From contig NZ_WUAF01000010.1 of the NCBI RefSeq assembly GCF_009800965.1, forward strand, positions 124,001-188,000: a DNA stretch of 64,000 bases. The letters are read 5' to 3'. The first letter of the stretch is position 1. Every line of letters starts with the position of its first letter. Both the position numbers and the translations under genes were made by a program. A model generated the notes under the pieces. It searched no databases, had not been told where the DNA came from, and worked only from the letters and a program-made list of their open reading frames with translations. Positions 33,591 through 41,531 of the stretch are shown here, one piece after another. This DNA comes from Cognatazoarcus halotolerans (GTDB lineage Bacteria > Pseudomonadota > Gammaproteobacteria > Burkholderiales > Rhodocyclaceae).

Positions 33591-33692
33591 GATGGTCGTT
33601 TCACCTGGCAGAGGAAGGAACTCGCCCCTGTGGTGGAGGCGAGCGTGCTGCTCAGGGTCGGACACGGAGCGGTATGCGGGCGGCGCATGGCG

Positions 33693-34274
33693 CTATATCA
33701 GCCCACGTTCCGCGAACGAGATCACGCGGTCCCCGGCCACGACAAAATGGTCGATGACCCGCACGTCCACCAGGCTCAGTGCCGACTTCAGCGTCTGTGT
33801 CAGCATTTCATCGGCCCGCGACGGCTCGGCTTCCCCCGAGGGGTGGTTGTGGGCGACGGCCAGGGCGGAGGCATTGCGAGCGAGCGCTCCCTTGACCACT
33901 TCCCTGGGATAGACGCTGGTCTGGGTCAGGGTGCCACGGAACAGCTCCTCGGCCTCGATCAGGCGATGTTGGGCGTCCAGGTAGATTACCAGGAACACTT
34001 CATTTTCCAGCTTCGCGCAGTACAGGCGCAGCCAGTCGCGCAGGATCTGCGGCGAAGTCATCAGCGGACCGTTGCGCATCTGCTCTCGCAGTTCGCGCAG
34101 CAGCAGTTCTCGGGCGACGTTCAGGCGATGGGCCAACACGGTGTCGGCAGTGCCGAGCATGCCCATTTTTGCCACGGCATCGCTGACATGCAAGGGGTTG
34201 GCGGCCGATGGGCATACCAGGGGCGAGAGCAATTCGCTGACCAGATCGGCGCGGGACAAAGCAGAGAGATCCAT
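33693..34274 (-). CDS. radC: RadC-family JAB/MPN protein
   Basis: 193 residues, start at 34274 set by GGAGA. After a helix-rich N-terminus ([16 protein letters not shown]), the MPN+/JAB1 domain shows [17 protein letters not shown] and the metal-binding motif [18 protein letters not shown], then [21 protein letters not shown]. Element-borne RadC-type proteins are frequent on ICEs and plasmids; their enzymatic role is not established. The leader (34275-34438) has all three conserved distal hairpins plus both proximal ones, making it the clearest example in the window. Confidence 0.88.
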   Translation of the reverse strand: MDLSALSRADLVSELLSPLVCPSAANPLHVSDAVAKMGMLGTADTVLAHRLNVARELLLRELREQMRNGPLMTSPQILRDWLRLYCAKLENEVFLVIYLDAQHRLIEAEELFRGTLTQTSVYPREVVKGALARNASALAVAHNHPSGEAEPSRADEMLTQTLKSALSLVDVRVIDHFVVAGDRVISFAERGLI

Positions 34275-34438
34275 GGCGTTCTCCACGAAAGAAAAGCGGA
34301 AACGCCGATCCCGAGGGGGACGAGGTCCCCGCTTGGGATGAATGTGCGGACGAATGGATAACATTGGCCGGCACGATGAATGAGGCAGGTATCGACTGCG
34401 ACGCCGGCCAAGGGCCGGATTCCATCCGACGATGGAAT
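34275..34438 (-). promoter_or_regulatory. Complete structured leader of the radC-type gene
   Basis: Read on the minus strand: hairpin a ATTCCATC-GTCG-GATGGAAT (34419-34438); hairpin b CCGGCC-CTT-GGCCGG (34404-34418); hairpin c GCAG-TCGATAC-CTGC inside the conserved block 34384-34405; then a stem ATCCC/GGGAT enclosing GGGGAC/GTCCCC (34308-34339); and finally GGCGTT (34301-34306) pairing with AACGCC (34275-34280) immediately before the ATG. The last pair differs from GGTGTT/AACACC at other genes by a compensatory change. Confidence 0.7.
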
Positions 34439-34738
34439 GCATGGTTGCCCGATCAGTTTCCGGTATCGGGCGGATGGGCTCAAGAGAGAGGAGGGGATGC
34501 CATGTTCAACCGGCTGGAATCCGGTGGCCTTGTGCATGGCGCTTGGTGGTGGACTGCGGCCGCTCTCCGAGAGCGTGCGGCGAGACGGGGCGCGAAAAAG
34601 TGCCGGATCGCACTCCAGTGCGACTGGAGTGTCAGCCCACCGACGCCAGACAAATTTCTTGCATCTCCGCCGCAAAACCCGCGACAAGCCTGGACGATTT
34701 GGTCAAGATGGGGACTCAACCCTTCTTGCAGAACGACC

Positions 34739-34954
34739 ATGATCCGCCTCGGCTCGCAAATTCGACTCACTCGCCGGGAGATCGAGCGCTTTCGGAAGAT
34801 CACCGACATCGAGCCGGTCGACATCCGCACGCTCGACGACCTGGATGCCTACATTGCCCGGTGCAAGGCGCACTACTGGGGCGTCTCCCAGGAAACCCGG
34901 TTCCTGCACTGGCTCATCGACCGCGAATACGCGCAGTGCCGCCTGGCGGCGTAG
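34739..34954 (+). CDS. Small protein, 71 aa, unknown
   Basis: MIRLGSQIRLTRREIERFRKI is followed by DIRTLDDLDAYIARCKAHYWG. The opening resembles the 36974 gene product (MLRAGDALRFTPDEIDAYRRL). The ribosome site is weak. It lies alone on the plus strand among minus-strand genes. A hairpin at 34980-35007 may terminate it. Confidence 0.5.
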   Translation: MIRLGSQIRLTRREIERFRKITDIEPVDIRTLDDLDAYIARCKAHYWGVSQETRFLHWLIDREYAQCRLAA

Positions 34955-34979
34955 CGTGGCAGGTCCTCGGCGGGCCACC

Positions 34980-35007
34980 GTCTCCCCGGCGGTGCTGTCG
35001 GGGAGAC
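34980..35007. terminator. Hairpin between convergent genes
   Basis: GTCTCCCC and GGGGAGAC are perfectly inverted around a 12-base loop, between the convergent genes ending at 34954 and 35127. No T-run, so a weak bidirectional terminator at best. Confidence 0.4.
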
Positions 35008-35126
35008 GTCGCCTTGTCGATCAACGTCATCGGAATCACTGGAAGAGGCGCGGCTCGATGGTCGCGCCGCGCATGAAAGCGAGGTACGCGCCGGCCTGAC
35101 CGATGTCCCCGAAACTGGCGACGACC

Positions 35127-35699
35127 TCACTGCGCCGCAGAACGTCCCAGGGCCTGTCGGCATTGCCCGATGCTCAGGTCGGCTTCCCGGTATGCGGCGT
35201 GACGGTAGAGGAAATCGCCCGACCTCCAATCGATGATGGCGAGGAGGCAGGCGCACAGGATGGCGGCACCGCCGCATTCTCCGGCCTCGATCAGCAAGGG
35301 GACCTTCAGGCTCCCGGTCGAGCGGCTGATTCGGCCGACAACATCATGCTCTTCGAGCCAGGGTTCACCAGTGCGGGTGTCGCCGAGGATCAGTCGGACC
35401 TTGCGCTCATGGGTACGACAGGATTCCAGGATCTTGGCGGCCTTCGCATCGGTGCCGGGATCGAAGTAGGTCGTGCGCGTCAGCGGGGACCGGCTCCAGG
35501 CCTCGACGGCGTTGCAGTACTTTTCGTAACCGGCGATCGTGGCGTAATCGCCCTCCGCGAACGCCAGGTCGGGCCGGCCCAGCTTGTGGGCGATCTGGTT
35601 GGCGTGATCGCGGGCGTTGGCGAAGCCGAGGCAACTGTAACCCACGCCGCAATCGACCACGTAGCGTTGCTGCTCCGTATTGGTGCTTACCTTGTTCAT
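35127..35699 (-). CDS. Hypothetical protein, 190 aa
   Basis: The start at 35699 follows AAAGGA, and the site is partly inside the predicted leader stem. Features: VVDCGVGYSCLGFANARDHANQIA near the N-terminus, TTYFDPGTDAKAAKILESC in the middle, and a hydrophobic stretch (GGAAILCACLLAIIDW) near residue 150 that could be buried rather than membrane-spanning. There are several cysteines. No family is recognised. A monocistronic unit with its own structured leader. Confidence 0.55.
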   Translation of the reverse strand: MNKVSTNTEQQRYVVDCGVGYSCLGFANARDHANQIAHKLGRPDLAFAEGDYATIAGYEKYCNAVEAWSRSPLTRTTYFDPGTDAKAAKILESCRTHERKVRLILGDTRTGEPWLEEHDVVGRISRSTGSLKVPLLIEAGECGGAAILCACLLAIIDWRSGDFLYRHAAYREADLSIGQCRQALGRSAAQ

Positions 35700-35766
35700 G
35701 TCGGGGTCCTTTCGAAATGACGTGGAACCCGACACCCGCAGGATGTGAGCCCCACGGACGTTGGGT
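35700..35766 (-). promoter_or_regulatory. Start-site hairpin leader of the 190-aa gene
   Basis: GTCGGGTTCC (plus 35724-35733) pairs at nine of ten positions with GGACCCCGAC (plus 35700-35709) directly before the ATG. The loop contains TCATTTCGAAA next to AGGA, similar to the loops before 37575 and 52583. The pairing sequence is unrelated to that of other genes while the architecture is the same. Confidence 0.6.
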
Positions 35767-35810
35767 GGTTCGCTGCGCCGGACAGCGGCTGGCGTACCGA
35801 AACTGTTGAT

Positions 35811-36050
35811 TCAGGCCGCTTGCGCTGCCGGCTGGAAGGCTTGCTCTACGAGTAGGTCATCGGCGACGACGACCTGATCGGACAGCAGGCGGTCCAGCTT
35901 CAGCAGCAGGGCGTCCGCGTGCTCCTGGTCATCCGGGTAGAGGGACGGGCGCAGTTTCTCGACCTCCTTCTTGATGAGGCGAAGCTCCGGGACGATGGCG
36001 CGCTCAGCGTGCACTTCGATGGCGTTCAGGATGGCGGTGATGGTGATCAT
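35811..36050 (-). CDS. Small helical protein, 79 aa
   Basis: The start at 36050 has AAGGAAG upstream. The sequence (ERAIVPELRLIKKEVEKLRPSL, ALLLKLDRLLSDQ) is amphipathic-helical with a possible short coiled coil. Unknown function; typical of the small-gene block around the RadC gene. Confidence 0.5.
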   Translation of the reverse strand: MITITAILNAIEVHAERAIVPELRLIKKEVEKLRPSLYPDDQEHADALLLKLDRLLSDQVVVADDLLVEQAFQPAAQAA

Positions 36051-36331
36051 CAGTGGCTTCCTTTCATTGCTGGAAAAACGGGGCCGGCATGCCAGGGGCA
36101 GATCGGCGGGCGGATTGGGACTCGACGGGGCGCGGATCGCGCATCGGCGGGTCTCGGTGTCAGGCGCGGTCGCATCGCAGGCAATCGCGGGCGTGCAAAT
36201 GGGGGTGGGGTCGGAGCGAGCACCGCACGCACCGCTGGGTGAACAGCGGGCGTGGGCGTTCGACGATCCGGATGCGGCGACAGGCTTGCCGCATCACACG
36301 ACGGGCCGGTGATGGCCCGGCGCTTCTCGGG

Positions 36332-36844
36332 TCAGGCGGCGCGCGATGCCTTGGTGCCGGATGAGCTCTGGGTTTCGGCGGACGCTGCTGCCGTATCGGC
36401 CGCCGGCGAGGTGGCCTGCTGCTCGAAAGCCGCGTGTGCCGTCGCGAACTCGGCCTCTCCGGCCAGGCGGTGCACCTGGGCCACGGCCGGTTCCTTGGCC
36501 ACTTCAGGCAGGCATTCGACAGCGACGTCGCGGCCGTGCCGCAGACCCGCCTGCAGGCTGCGCCAGGGCTGTACCAACACGCCGTGGCACAGCCAACGGA
36601 CGAACTGGCCGATCCGTTGGTGGCGTGCCTGGCGCGCCTTGTGCCGACGCAGGGACTCCTTGCAGCACATGTACAACGCCAGATGGGTACGCTTCATTTC
36701 CGGATCGGACTCGAGCTGGGCCATGACTTCGGTCGCAATGGCCGGATCACGGCTGACGCGCCGATAGAAGCCGACCCAGGCACGCTCTTCCTCGGTTTCG
36801 ATGCCGGTGCGCCGGGAGCGAGGACGGGGCTTCTCAAGGGACAT
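36332..36844 (-). CDS. Hypothetical basic protein, 170 aa
   Basis: The start at 36844 is supported by GGAG and by the conserved leader (GGTGTT/AACACC arms around it). The N-terminal half is charged and helical (TEEERAWVGFYRRVSRDPAIATEVMAQLE, RRHKARQARHQRIGQFVRW). The C-terminal third is Ala/Thr/Ser-rich and probably disordered. No recognised domain. Confidence 0.5.
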   Translation of the reverse strand: MSLEKPRPRSRRTGIETEEERAWVGFYRRVSRDPAIATEVMAQLESDPEMKRTHLALYMCCKESLRRHKARQARHQRIGQFVRWLCHGVLVQPWRSLQAGLRHGRDVAVECLPEVAKEPAVAQVHRLAGEAEFATAHAAFEQQATSPAADTAAASAETQSSSGTKASRAA

Positions 36845-36913
36845 GGTGTTTTCTCCAAAGACGAACAGAGGGAACACCTGTCCCCGTTCGGGGAGGCGGT
36901 GGACTCCCCGGGG
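36845..36913 (-). promoter_or_regulatory. Start-site hairpin leader of the 170-aa gene
   Basis: GGTGTT (plus 36873-36878) can pair with AACACC (plus 36845-36850) next to the ATG, with the ribosome site TTTGGAG in the loop. Upstream is a stem CCCCGGGGAG/CTCCCCG..GGGG at about 36880-36913. The phrase GGTGTTCCC..TTC is shared with the 37575 leader. Confidence 0.6.
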
Positions 36914-36973
36914 TTGCACGGACATGCGGCGCTGCTAAGCTGAACGCTCACATCCCATGAGGGCCCACACATC

Positions 36974-37204
36974 ATGCTTCGTGCAGGCGACGCGCTACGG
37001 TTCACGCCCGACGAAATCGATGCCTACCGGAGACTCGGTCTCGAGTTCGACGGGGCGCGAACACGGGATGACATCGAACAGGCATTGACCCGGTGGACCG
37101 ATACGCTGAACGACGAACGTCCCGATCTATTGGAGAAGATCGCCGTGGCAATGGCGAAAGCCAGGGGCATCAAGCTACCCGCGCGTTTGACGCGGGTGCG
37201 CTGA
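36974..37204 (+). CDS. Small protein, 76 aa, unknown
   Basis: MLRAGDALRFTPDEIDAYRRL then TRDDIEQALTRWTDTLNDER and a basic tail. Its opening matches the pattern of the 34739 product, suggesting a shared small family. It is convergent with the 37175-37399 gene, overlapping it by 30 bp. Confidence 0.45.
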   Translation: MLRAGDALRFTPDEIDAYRRLGLEFDGARTRDDIEQALTRWTDTLNDERPDLLEKIAVAMAKARGIKLPARLTRVR

Positions 37205-37399
37205 CGCGGCCTTGTTGCCATTTGCCTCGGCAATCCTCATCCAACGGTCGGCGATCCGGTCCAGGTAGACCAGATCGTCGGCTTCGATCTCGCCCGACTC
37301 TCGCAAGCGGGCGATCACCTCCTTGACCAGGGACGGGTCGTCCTTGGCCAGTTGGACCACGGTGGCGGCAATGCGCCGGCGGTAGAGGCTGATCGACAT
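37175..37399 (-). CDS. Small helical protein, 74 aa
   Basis: MSISLYRRRIAATVVQLAKDD, LVKEVIARLRESGEIEADDL, YLDRIADRWMRIAEANG: a compact helical protein starting two bases after the stop of the 57-aa gene, so probably translationally coupled. It contains a DPSLVKEVIARL segment resembling DPAIATEVMAQL in the 36332 product. Unknown function. Confidence 0.5.
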   Translation of the reverse strand: MSISLYRRRIAATVVQLAKDDPSLVKEVIARLRESGEIEADDLVYLDRIADRWMRIAEANGNKAASAHPRQTRG

Positions 37400-37401
37400 G
37401 A

Positions 37402-37575
37402 TCAACCGCCTGCCGCACGGAACTCGGACGCCCGGCCGGACCGCTCGGGAGCGATCGGCCGCGGCCTCAACAACGCCGGCACGGCCTGTGTGCGCGGGGC
37501 CGGCCGGGCATGGCCCGAACCGCCCAGCAACACGGCGACCGGGCGCGACGCTCTGGTGACGGGGATTGCGAACAT
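37402..37575 (-). CDS. Short basic, proline-rich protein, 57 aa
   Basis: The start at 37575 has a strong AAGGAG and the full hairpin leader upstream. The sequence (MFAIPVTRASRPVAVLLGG, then Arg/Pro/Ala-rich) has no recognisable fold. Kept as a gene because of the ribosome site and the tight junction with the next gene. Confidence 0.4.
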   Translation of the reverse strand: MFAIPVTRASRPVAVLLGGSGHARPAPRTQAVPALLRPRPIAPERSGRASEFRAAGG

Positions 37576-37905
37576 GGTGTTCTCCTTCGGAAATGAAAGG
37601 GAACACCCTTCCCTGGCGGGGAACTCGGAGTTCCCCGTTCGGGATGCTCGGCCGTGGACGGCAGAGCGGCTCGGCGACGTGCCAGGCGGCACGCACAGGA
37701 TGAAGGCCCACGGTTCTTGCGAACGGGGCCTTCGCTCGATGCCGGGCGGCCCGAAGGTCGCGCGGCGGGACACAGCGTTCAGCCAGGCGGCTGAACCGGA
37801 CACTCGGCCAAAGACACGGCCGGACCCGACCGAGGCCGGGGATCCACGAGGCAGGTAACGACTGCGACGCCAGCAAAGCTGGACTTCAGGGTGGCCGAAG
37901 CCACC
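37576..37905 (-). promoter_or_regulatory. Long structured leader of the 57/74-aa gene pair
   Basis: Distal part on the minus strand: GGTGGC-TTCG-GCCACC (37890-37905), CCAGC-TTT-GCTGG (37870-37882) and GCAG-TCGTTAC-CTGC within 37850-37871. Proximal part: a stem CGGGGAACT/AGTTCCCCG (37617-37637), then GGTGTTC (37601-37607) pairing with GAACACC (37576-37582) and adjacent CCTT/AAGG, so the ribosome site AAGGAG is partly paired. There are about 210 bp without a gene between the two parts. From 37906 to 38065 I see nothing. Confidence 0.65.
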
Positions 37906-38065
37906 GATGAAGGCTGTGCAGACGCGATGTCCACAGAAAGCCCTTGCAGTATGGTGCCAGGATCAATCGAGGTTCAAGGCCGCGGCATGGGTTGCCACCC
38001 GCAAGCGTCGGGAATCGGGATGTTCTTGGTAGCGTAGTAGCGCATTTGAGGTCTGCAATTCAAGC

Positions 38066-39328
38066 TCATACAAATGGGGCTTGGGTCAAAGCAGCCTTGG
38101 CTTGAACTAGTACTAAACATCGTGATCTTGCTCGAGTGACAGCGTTGTAGAGCAGCCGCCGCTTCTGGTCATCGCTTCCGCCAACAGCGGCCGGCCAAAG
38201 AACGATGACATTGTCGAACTCACGATTCTTTGCCCCATGCACCGTCATGGCTCGAAATCTGCCATCCGTGTCACGCTGACGACGTCTGCGATTCGAAAAG
38301 GACTCCTGCACGATTGCCTCGATTTCCTCCCGAGCAAAATCGCTCCGTCCCTGGGTTCGACGCTGAAGGTTGAGCCACTTCGCCACATGGTGGGTTACAT
38401 GCAAATCACCGCAGAGACGTACAGCGGCATCTATCTCGGTTAGCGTTCCAATATCCGGCAGATGCAATTGCGCCAGAAAATCGGCAGCGGCTTGGCTCTC
38501 CGACCGCTCCCAACGTATGTTGAAAGGGCCGTGCCCCTGTTTCGTAGTATTTGCACCGACCCATTCGATGACTTTTTCTGAGAATTGACCTGTAGCAGGC
38601 GTGATGACTGCGACACGTTTGTTTCCTCCATACCAGCCAAGAGCGTTTGCCACCCAGCTTCCGGCCAGTTGTGGTTTTGGCGTCAAGTCAATCCGGAATA
38701 GCCCGTTGGAAACGGGCGCGACCCCGGACCGTATAGCACTGGCTGCTTGAAGCAGAGCTGGTACGGTCGTTCTTTTCGGGACGGCAAGATTTTCGATATT
38801 ACCGACCTCAGCGAGCCAGGTACATGCGGGGTTCGGGCGCAACTGCTCGTCCAGGCATTGAAACTCGTCAGCAGCGGCAACAACTTCAAGACGCGTTGCC
38901 AGCGCACGTACAATGCGGAGACGTACCGGTGTAAGGTCCTGAGCTTCGTCCAACAATACAATAGGAAAAGTTGCCGCCACCCAACGCACCACGATATCCT
39001 GTTGAAGTGCGGTTGCGGCTGCATCGCAGACTTGGTCATAGTTACCAACAGCCGGGATGCCAAGACCAAGCTGAATGAGCAATGCCTGCCAACGGCGCAC
39101 AATTCGCCACGCGAAGCTGTCCACAGTGGCGCATTCATGCTTGTATGCGAGAGCAGGTATCGAACTCAAGCGTTCATGTAGTCGGCGACGAGAGCCGTGC
39201 ATGAACGTCAAGGCAAGGACCTTCTGGCCAGCCTTTAGCGGCGTCTGCTCCAAATGATCGGAAAGCGCCTGCATTAACCGATAGGTCTTACCGCAGCCGG
39301 CGCCGCCAGAGAAGGCACGCACTGTCAT
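38066..39328 (-). CDS. gajB: Gabija-type UvrD/PcrA-like helicase (GajB-like)
   Basis: 420 residues from the ATG at 39328, which overlaps the GajA-like stop as ATGA. UvrD motifs: Walker A AFSGGAGCGKTYRLMQ near residue 10, ALTFMHGSRRRLHERL (Ia), PIVLLDEAQDLTPVRL (II), MTVHGAKNREFDNVIVLWP (V) and LLYNAVTRARSRCLVLV (VI). The 1B/2B insertions are short, as in GajB. In Gabija, GajB works with the GajA nuclease to stop phage replication. Base composition is less GC-rich than the backbone, consistent with a cargo module. The symbol is by analogy. Confidence 0.8.
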   Translation of the reverse strand: MTVRAFSGGAGCGKTYRLMQALSDHLEQTPLKAGQKVLALTFMHGSRRRLHERLSSIPALAYKHECATVDSFAWRIVRRWQALLIQLGLGIPAVGNYDQVCDAAATALQQDIVVRWVAATFPIVLLDEAQDLTPVRLRIVRALATRLEVVAAADEFQCLDEQLRPNPACTWLAEVGNIENLAVPKRTTVPALLQAASAIRSGVAPVSNGLFRIDLTPKPQLAGSWVANALGWYGGNKRVAVITPATGQFSEKVIEWVGANTTKQGHGPFNIRWERSESQAAADFLAQLHLPDIGTLTEIDAAVRLCGDLHVTHHVAKWLNLQRRTQGRSDFAREEIEAIVQESFSNRRRRQRDTDGRFRAMTVHGAKNREFDNVIVLWPAAVGGSDDQKRRLLYNAVTRARSRCLVLVQAKAALTQAPFV

Positions 39329-41112
39329 GGCTGAAACACCCACACGCCAGCGTCGTCAAGATGGAATCTAGCAGTCACGATGCCAGCGCATGCAGATGCC
39401 AATCCGCTAAATAACTCGGCAGCACGTGCCCTACAAGCAACATTATTGGCGATAGCGTCAGCGACAGCTTCGTACGAAATGATGTCCATCTTGTGGGCCT
39501 TCAGCCACGTGACTACATCAGCTGTGGTCTGTGGAGGTGGTTGAGTTAATTGATCAAGCACTGGAATCACCGCTGGCTCATCAGCCATAAGTATCCAGCC
39601 GATCGTATCCTCCATCATTGCTCCATCTTGCCAACGCACTATCGCAGCTGGTGGGGGCTGGGTGGCCTTTAATTGCTCTACATAGCCTTGGCCGGCAGCA
39701 TCTCCATCCACCAGACAACAGACACATTGATGAACGCCCGCCAGCAGAGCATGGGTTTCAACGACTTTGGCGTCGTCGGTCGGTACAACGCCTACCTCCA
39801 GCCCAAAGGCGCGAGGCAAACTGGAAATCCAACCTTCCGTGAGCATCAGGGGGCGAAGGATCGATTTCAAAAGCTGGAAATCGGCTCGACCTTCGGGGAC
39901 CAGAATCGCCGGATGCAATAATGCGCTTAGGACATCCACGCGGTTCTGTTGGAAAAACTTGCGTTTCCAGTTTGGTGCATCAGGCAGCAATACGTCGGTG
40001 AGAAATGGCTTGGCTGTCAGCTGGCCGTGATCGTTTCGCAGGACCAGTACGGATGCAGGATCAGCCATAGCGGCGATGACGGGCGAGTGGGTTGTGATAA
40101 ATGTCTGGGTCGACAGTGCTTGCACTCGTTGAACCAGTTGCTGCTGGGTTGCTGGCGGAAGGTGTACCTCAGGCTCTTCCAGCGCCATAAGGAACCCCTC
40201 TCCTGCAGCAGCACGAGTCCTGCCGAGCTCAAGCAGCAGCATTAATCCCTGCAATGAGACAAGGCCACTACCTTGGCGCGCGGCGGGAACACTTGCTCCC
40301 CCTGGTACCGCAAAATGCGCTGACACGGCCTCCATGACGGAGCGGCAGTCGGTACCAGTTACCCGGAGCTGTATCGCCGGCGCGTTTGAGATGCAGCGCG
40401 CAATTTCCATATTGACGTTATGGATCAGCGGTGAGATCTGTCCGTCTTGCTCAATAGGCTGCGCTGGCATACGCAATCTGTCCCGCTCAGCGAGAATCGC
40501 CGTCGAAGGCTGCGCTGCGGCGGCATAGACCGTTCTTCGGAACAACTCGCTTCCCCAGGAAAATACTCGATCCCAAGTCCTACTGGCCCGCACAAGAAAA
40601 AAGCCTAGTTGTTGAATCAGCTTTGGCGGGACGCCAACCGGAGCATCGTCTGCAAACGGGTCGATTGGATTGTCGTGATCGTGAAAATACCGCACCATTT
40701 CGACCGTTAATGAATCTCGGTCGAAATAGGCTTGGGCGGCAATCTGGCAACAGAGCTTCCATGCTGCATTGCTACGTAGCGGATGAACAACGCCAGTAGC
40801 TTCATCCAGCCACTTGGGGATCGCTCGTCCATCTCGGAACCAATCACCACTTTGGTCGGGATCATCGCCAGGAAAGTCGGTGATAGTGGCCACCAGCCGG
40901 ATCCGATCAGCCGGCTGTGGATTTGATCCATAGAAGTCGTGCTCAGTAAGCTCCCGTATTAAGCGATCCCGGCCTAACAGTAAGGCCAGCGCCTCGATCA
41001 AAGTTGTCTTGCCAGCATTGTTGTCACCGATGAGGACTGGATGTTTTTTGAAATGAACTACTCCGTCCTGGATTCCCCTGAAGTTCTCAATCTTCAGGCT
41101 CGCTACTCGCAT
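39325..41112 (-). CDS. gajA: Gabija-type OLD-family nuclease (GajA-like)
   Basis: 595 residues, close to the usual GajA length. The ABC ATPase half: Walker A VLIGDNNAGKTTLIEALAL near residue 32, signature region SGLVSLQGLMLLLELGR, Walker B FLMALEEPEVHLPP near 310, H-loop TFITTHSPVI. The C-terminal Toprim nuclease: ILVPEGRADFQLLKSIL with the catalytic Glu near 405, and CLVDGDAAGQGYV with the DxD near 460. An adjacent, overlapping UvrD-like gene defines the Gabija arrangement rather than a solitary OLD. The start at 41112 is preceded by GGGGGAGG. Confidence 0.85.
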   Translation of the reverse strand: MRVASLKIENFRGIQDGVVHFKKHPVLIGDNNAGKTTLIEALALLLGRDRLIRELTEHDFYGSNPQPADRIRLVATITDFPGDDPDQSGDWFRDGRAIPKWLDEATGVVHPLRSNAAWKLCCQIAAQAYFDRDSLTVEMVRYFHDHDNPIDPFADDAPVGVPPKLIQQLGFFLVRASRTWDRVFSWGSELFRRTVYAAAAQPSTAILAERDRLRMPAQPIEQDGQISPLIHNVNMEIARCISNAPAIQLRVTGTDCRSVMEAVSAHFAVPGGASVPAARQGSGLVSLQGLMLLLELGRTRAAAGEGFLMALEEPEVHLPPATQQQLVQRVQALSTQTFITTHSPVIAAMADPASVLVLRNDHGQLTAKPFLTDVLLPDAPNWKRKFFQQNRVDVLSALLHPAILVPEGRADFQLLKSILRPLMLTEGWISSLPRAFGLEVGVVPTDDAKVVETHALLAGVHQCVCCLVDGDAAGQGYVEQLKATQPPPAAIVRWQDGAMMEDTIGWILMADEPAVIPVLDQLTQPPPQTTADVVTWLKAHKMDIISYEAVADAIANNVACRARAAELFSGLASACAGIVTARFHLDDAGVWVFQP

Positions 41113-41488
41113 GGTTTTCCTCCCCCGTATTGGTGATCATCGGCTTTCTCTCACATGTTATGCCATATACGTCTTTCGCCCTTCAAGCGGCTGCGACTAT
41201 GCGCCTACGTCCGCCCTGTTCTGCCCTTGGAACCAGCCGTGGAGCAGTTGGGGCGGTGAGACATGGCCAAGTCTGGAGTGCCGGCATCTAGGGTCGCAGA
41301 ATTGCATTGCCCGATGCCTTGATCTTGGAGCTTCGCGGGCACTTACCTTCAAGTCCATCGACCTGCGGCAGTCGGTCCACGACTGCTCCCTCTTTCGATG
41401 CTTGATGTAACTGACCTCCGTAGGTTCGCCACAGTAAACCTGCGGAGGGTTTTGTCCTTGAAGGTAGCGCCCATGCTCGGTGGAAGAG
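41113..41488. other. Gene-free spacer left of the Gabija pair
   Basis: No gene is supported. A long inverted repeat lies at 41415-41448 (CCTCCGTAGGTT against AACCTGCGGAGG, 12 bp with one G-T pair, 10-base loop) followed by GTTTTG. It could be a plus-strand terminator, or the trace of the insertion that brought the Gabija genes. Confidence 0.4.
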
Positions 41489-41520
41489 AAAAACCCCCAC
41501 AGCCGGTCGGCCATGGGGGG
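41489..41520 (-). terminator. Intrinsic terminator of the methylase/helicase gene
   Basis: Eleven bases beyond the stop at 41532, the minus-strand transcript reads CCCCC-ATGGCCGACCGGCTGT-GGGGG followed at once by TTTTT: a strong GC stem plus U-run. Confidence 0.8.
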
Positions 41521-41531
41521 GAATCCTACAC

